Origin: Candidatus Parvarchaeota archaeon
GTDB lineage: Archaea > Nanobdellota > Nanobdellia > Parvarchaeales > Parvarchaeaceae
Assembly: GCA_023380435.1 (NCBI GenBank)
Contig: JAMCRB010000046.1
Location: forward strand, 1-8,179
DNA: 8,179 bases
Reading direction: 5' to 3'
Shown: positions 6,164-8,179 of the stretch, in pieces
How positions within the stretch are numbered: position 1 is the first letter of the stretch
Layout: every line of letters begins with the position of its first letter
The notes under the pieces: model-generated
Told to the model about the DNA's origin: nothing
The model's database searches: none
What the model saw: the letters and a program-made list of their open reading frames with translations, nothing else
Made by a program: the position numbers and the translations under genes

Positions 6164-6762
6164 GAGTGACCAGACGGGAGCTCATACAGACGCGGGGCAG
6201 GATAAAGGTCGCTAAACGCGGGCTTGAACTTCTGAAGATGAAAAGATCCGCGATGATGATCGAGTTCTTCAAACTTTTGAGAAAACTTCAGGAAGTCAAA
6301 GAAGACCTTAGAACCCTGATAGAGCGCGGAAACGAAGCTGTAAGGATAGCCGAGGCCGTCACCGGTAGGATGACAGTAGAAAGGGTCGCGCAGGAGCAGA
6401 GCGAAAAATCGGCGAGAGTCGGGGGAAGGAACGTCATGGGCTTGATAATACCGGACATCGGCCTGAACGAGAACGTCCAGATACTGCGCGGGTCCGACAG
6501 TATAACCATACCGACGGCAGTCTATGATGCAAAGAACTCTTATTTGGCGGCCCTGAACACCCTGATACAGGTTTCAGAGCAGGAGCTGGCGATAAGGCGC
6601 CTCCTGAGGGAGATATACAAACTCAACCGGAGGGCGAATTCGATCGAAAACCGCATAATACCGTCATGGACATCAAAAATGAATTACATAAAGCAGAGCC
6701 TCGATGACATGGAGAGGGACAGACTGGTTTCTATAAAATTCATAAAGCGGGTGATATCCTGA
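6148..6762 (+). CDS. ahaD: A-type ATP synthase subunit D (central rotor shaft), 204 aa
   Basis: Central stalk subunit forming a long coiled coil inside the A3B3 barrel, with F and C below; it transmits rotation. The N-terminus VTRRELIQTRGRIKVAKRGLELLK (7-30, in two parts) matches the archaeal pattern (N)PTRxELLxLKxRLxxAxxGxxLLK. The C-terminal helix carries the signatures KLNRRANSIENRIIPS (158-173) and YIKQSLDDMERDRLVSIKFI (180-199). The middle (about 95-130) is the less conserved globular part. Length (204) is typical. The ATG at 6148 lies within the last codons of B (16-base overlap) and has no clear Shine-Dalgarno. A GTG at 6166 is in frame and would remove six residues that lie before the conserved region, so the start is uncertain by that amount. 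H follows directly; no AhaG-like small gene is present. Confidence 0.95.
   Translation: METSIRVTRRELIQTRGRIKVAKRGLELLKMKRSAMMIEFFKLLRKLQEVKEDLRTLIERGNEAVRIAEAVTGRMTVERVAQEQSEKSARVGGRNVMGLIIPDIGLNENVQILRGSDSITIPTAVYDAKNSYLAALNTLIQVSEQELAIRRLLREIYKLNRRANSIENRIIPSWTSKMNYIKQSLDDMERDRLVSIKFIKRVIS
6749..6755 (+). promoter_or_regulatory. Shine-Dalgarno for subunit H
   Basis: GGGTGAT matches the anti-SD-complementary GGAGGTGATC in seven positions and ends eight bases before the ATG at 6764. It favours that start over the in-frame ATG at 6773, which would be 17 bases away. Confidence 0.6.
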
Positions 6763-6763
6763 C

Positions 6764-7081
6764 ATGGAACAGATGGACACTCTGAAAAGACTGAAAAAAG
6801 CGGAAGAGGAAGCGGACGACAGCATAAAAAAAGCCCAGGACAAGGCCGCTAAGATGCTTGAAGAAGCGAAGGCCCGGGGAGAGAAAATCATCATAGCTGC
6901 AAAGGAAGCTTCGAATGAAGCAAAGGAAGAAGCGCTTGCAGCTCTTGAGAGGGATACAAAGAAAGAAGAGGCAAAACTGCTTGAACAGGCTGAGAAAGAA
7001 GCACAAAAAATAAACCCGATAGACGATTCGCAGGCACTCCAGATAATAGAAAAGGCCATAAAAGAGGGCTTAAACCTATGA
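6764..7081 (+). CDS. ahaH: A-type ATP synthase subunit H (peripheral stalk), 105 aa
   Basis: Partner of subunit E in the peripheral stalk, holding the head against the torque of the rotor. The protein is nearly one continuous charged helix, rich in Lys, Glu and Ala (about residues 4-85), with repeated A-x-x-x-A spacing such as KAQDKAAKMLEEAKARGEKI at 23-42. That is typical of the right-handed E-H coiled coil. A break at INPIDDSQ (83-90) is followed by a short C-terminal helix. The length of 105 fits AhaH (about 100-110). Composition alone would not prove the identity; the call relies on size, coiled-coil pattern, and placement directly before I, with which H is adjacent in most archaeal operons. 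Unusually, this H-I pair lies after D instead of before K. It overlaps I by four bases (ATGA). Confidence 0.85.
   Translation: MEQMDTLKRLKKAEEEADDSIKKAQDKAAKMLEEAKARGEKIIIAAKEASNEAKEEALAALERDTKKEEAKLLEQAEKEAQKINPIDDSQALQIIEKAIKEGLNL
7064..7068 (+). promoter_or_regulatory. Shine-Dalgarno for subunit I
   Basis: GAGGG in the last codons of H ends nine bases before the ATG at 7078, supporting the ATGA-overlap start of I. Confidence 0.5.
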
Positions 7082-8179
7082 GCTTAAGACCATCAAAGAT
7101 GTCGCGTATACGGCTTGTCTTTTCCAAAGTACACTACGACGATGTTATGACGTTTTTAGGGGAATATGGCGTAGTCCAGATAGAAAACATGCCCGAAGAA
7201 GTCAGGGCGATGTTATATGATTACAAGACGGATGATTATGAAAAGATAAATTCTGCTCTCCATAAGCTAAGGGGATTAAAAGCTGTACTTACGCCTTATC
7301 ATAACAGAGAGCACTTCACTCTAAATAGCAAAAAGCAGGCTTTGGCAGAAACTAACAGGATTTCTATAGACAGTGCAGTTTCAAAGATAAAAAAAGAACA
7401 GGAGGCCATAAGGGCTGAAATAAAAGAAATAAATTCTGACCTTTCTACCTTAAAGCTGATATCCGGGATTAAAGGGGACTTAAGCGCATTGAATTCCAGA
7501 TATGTAGAGTCTTTCATAATAGCCGGCGCTGAAAAAGATAACTTTATACAGAAAGCTTCGGAACTCGATGTAGAAATAATAAACGGCAGCGGCTGCACTC
7601 TGCTTGTGTCACAGATATCGGACAGAGAAAAGCTGTCTAAGATGGCGAATGAACTCAAAGTCAATCTAAAGAAACTGCCTGCTTTTCACGGAAGTGTTGG
7701 ACAGGCAAAGGTCCAATTAACGAAGAGAATGAAAAAACTCGATTCAGACAGCAGTGCATTGCAGGGCAGACTAGATAAAATATCAAAACAATACTATGAG
7801 AAGATATCCGCCCTTGCGGAGTATTTCGAGATAGAATACCAGAAGATTTCGCTTGTAACAAAAGTGATGGGCAGCGGACATCTGGCAGTTCTTGAGGGGT
7901 GGGCAGAAGATAAATCTGTTGATTCGCTGCAGATGGGAGTAGATTCGATAACAAAGGGCGCTTTTATTCTTGAGAAGGTCAAAACAGACAGCATCCCTCC
8001 GACAAAGATGAACAACCCTGCGACTTTTAAGCTCTACGAATTCTTCATAAAGTTTTACTCTCTACCAAAAAGCAATGAGATAGACCCGACAATATTTTTT
8101 GGGATAGCTTTCCCTATATTTTTTGGGCTGATGGTGGGAGATTTCGGCTATGGAGCAGTTATGCTCGTTCTCGGGCTAT
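7078..8179 (+). CDS. ahaI: A-type ATP synthase subunit I (V0-a family membrane stator), 5' part, 367 codons
   Basis: Stator subunit whose C-terminal membrane half forms the ion half-channels against the K ring; its cytoplasmic half binds the E-H stalks. I translated it from the ATG at 7078, which overlaps the H stop (ATGA). The frame stays open to the window end, so the gene is cut after 367 codons. The N-terminal part begins MSLRPSKMSRIRLVF, the usual start of this family. It then has a long helical hairpin (about 95-130 and 215-250, charged and heptad-like). LAVLEGWAED near 277-286 is the conserved xGWxP-type segment. The region KMNNPATFKLYEFFIKFYSL (310-329) and EIDPT (334-338) precede FFGLMVGDFGYG (348-359), the hallmark of the first membrane helix. 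The full protein would be about 640-700 residues; the essential membrane Arg and the remaining helices lie outside the window. No frameshift is seen. Confidence 0.95.
   Translation, partial: MSLRPSKMSRIRLVFSKVHYDDVMTFLGEYGVVQIENMPEEVRAMLYDYKTDDYEKINSALHKLRGLKAVLTPYHNREHFTLNSKKQALAETNRISIDSAVSKIKKEQEAIRAEIKEINSDLSTLKLISGIKGDLSALNSRYVESFIIAGAEKDNFIQKASELDVEIINGSGCTLLVSQISDREKLSKMANELKVNLKKLPAFHGSVGQAKVQLTKRMKKLDSDSSALQGRLDKISKQYYEKISALAEYFEIEYQKISLVTKVMGSGHLAVLEGWAEDKSVDSLQMGVDSITKGAFILEKVKTDSIPPTKMNNPATFKLYEFFIKFYSLPKSNEIDPTIFFGIAFPIFFGLMVGDFGYGAVMLVLGL

Noticed and set aside
6762..6764. Missing AhaG gene between D and H
   Set aside because: G is found in only some archaea and is not known to be a core subunit, so its absence here is not remarkable; it could also lie downstream of I.
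6673..7059. Minus-strand frame of 128 codons rich in Ser, Phe and Ala opposite subunit H
   Set aside because: It looks like a hydrophobic protein only because it is the antisense of the Lys/Glu/Ala-rich coiled coil of H; no independent signals support it.
8092..8100. T-rich stretch near the window end as a terminator
   Set aside because: It encodes conserved Phe residues just after EIDPT of subunit I and the frame continues through it.

Overview
The window looks archaeal. It carries the core of an A-type (archaeal) ATP synthase operon on the + strand, preceded by a divergently transcribed DNA-repair gene. Archaeal traits visible in the sequence are the A/B/D/F/C/E/H/I/K subunit set, AT-rich TATA-like boxes about 25 bases ahead of two divergent start codons (suggesting leaderless mRNAs), Shine-Dalgarno motifs within the operon, and heavy use of ATA for Ile and AGA/AGG for Arg. 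I cannot fix the lineage from sequence alone. A euryarchaeal or DPANN-type compact genome is plausible, but that is a guess.

Layout: 23-673 (-) is a compact AlkA-type (HhH-GPD) DNA glycosylase. 674-760 is a divergent promoter region with two TATA-like boxes and overlapping inverted repeats between them. From 761 the + strand carries K (c-ring proteolipid), E (peripheral stalk), C (stalk-to-ring coupler), F (central stalk), A (catalytic), B (non-catalytic), D (central rotor shaft), H (peripheral stalk) and I (membrane stator, cut by the window end at 8179). After the 79-base K-E gap, every gene junction is a 2-base gap or less, a direct abutment, or an overlap, so E to I form one tightly coupled unit.

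Together the genes encode nearly a whole rotary machine. A3B3 makes or hydrolyses ATP. D, F and C form the rotor shaft docked on the K ring. E-H coiled-coil pairs are the stators that tie A3B3 to the I subunit. I and the K ring form the ion path. Catalytic residues in A and the arginine finger in B are intact, so the enzyme should be functional.

I found no previously undescribed system. The points worth a second look are the gene order (H-I after D instead of before K), the control region between the glycosylase and K, a probable second promoter between K and E, a mixed ion-site signature in K, and a few substitutions at normally conserved positions in A, B and F.
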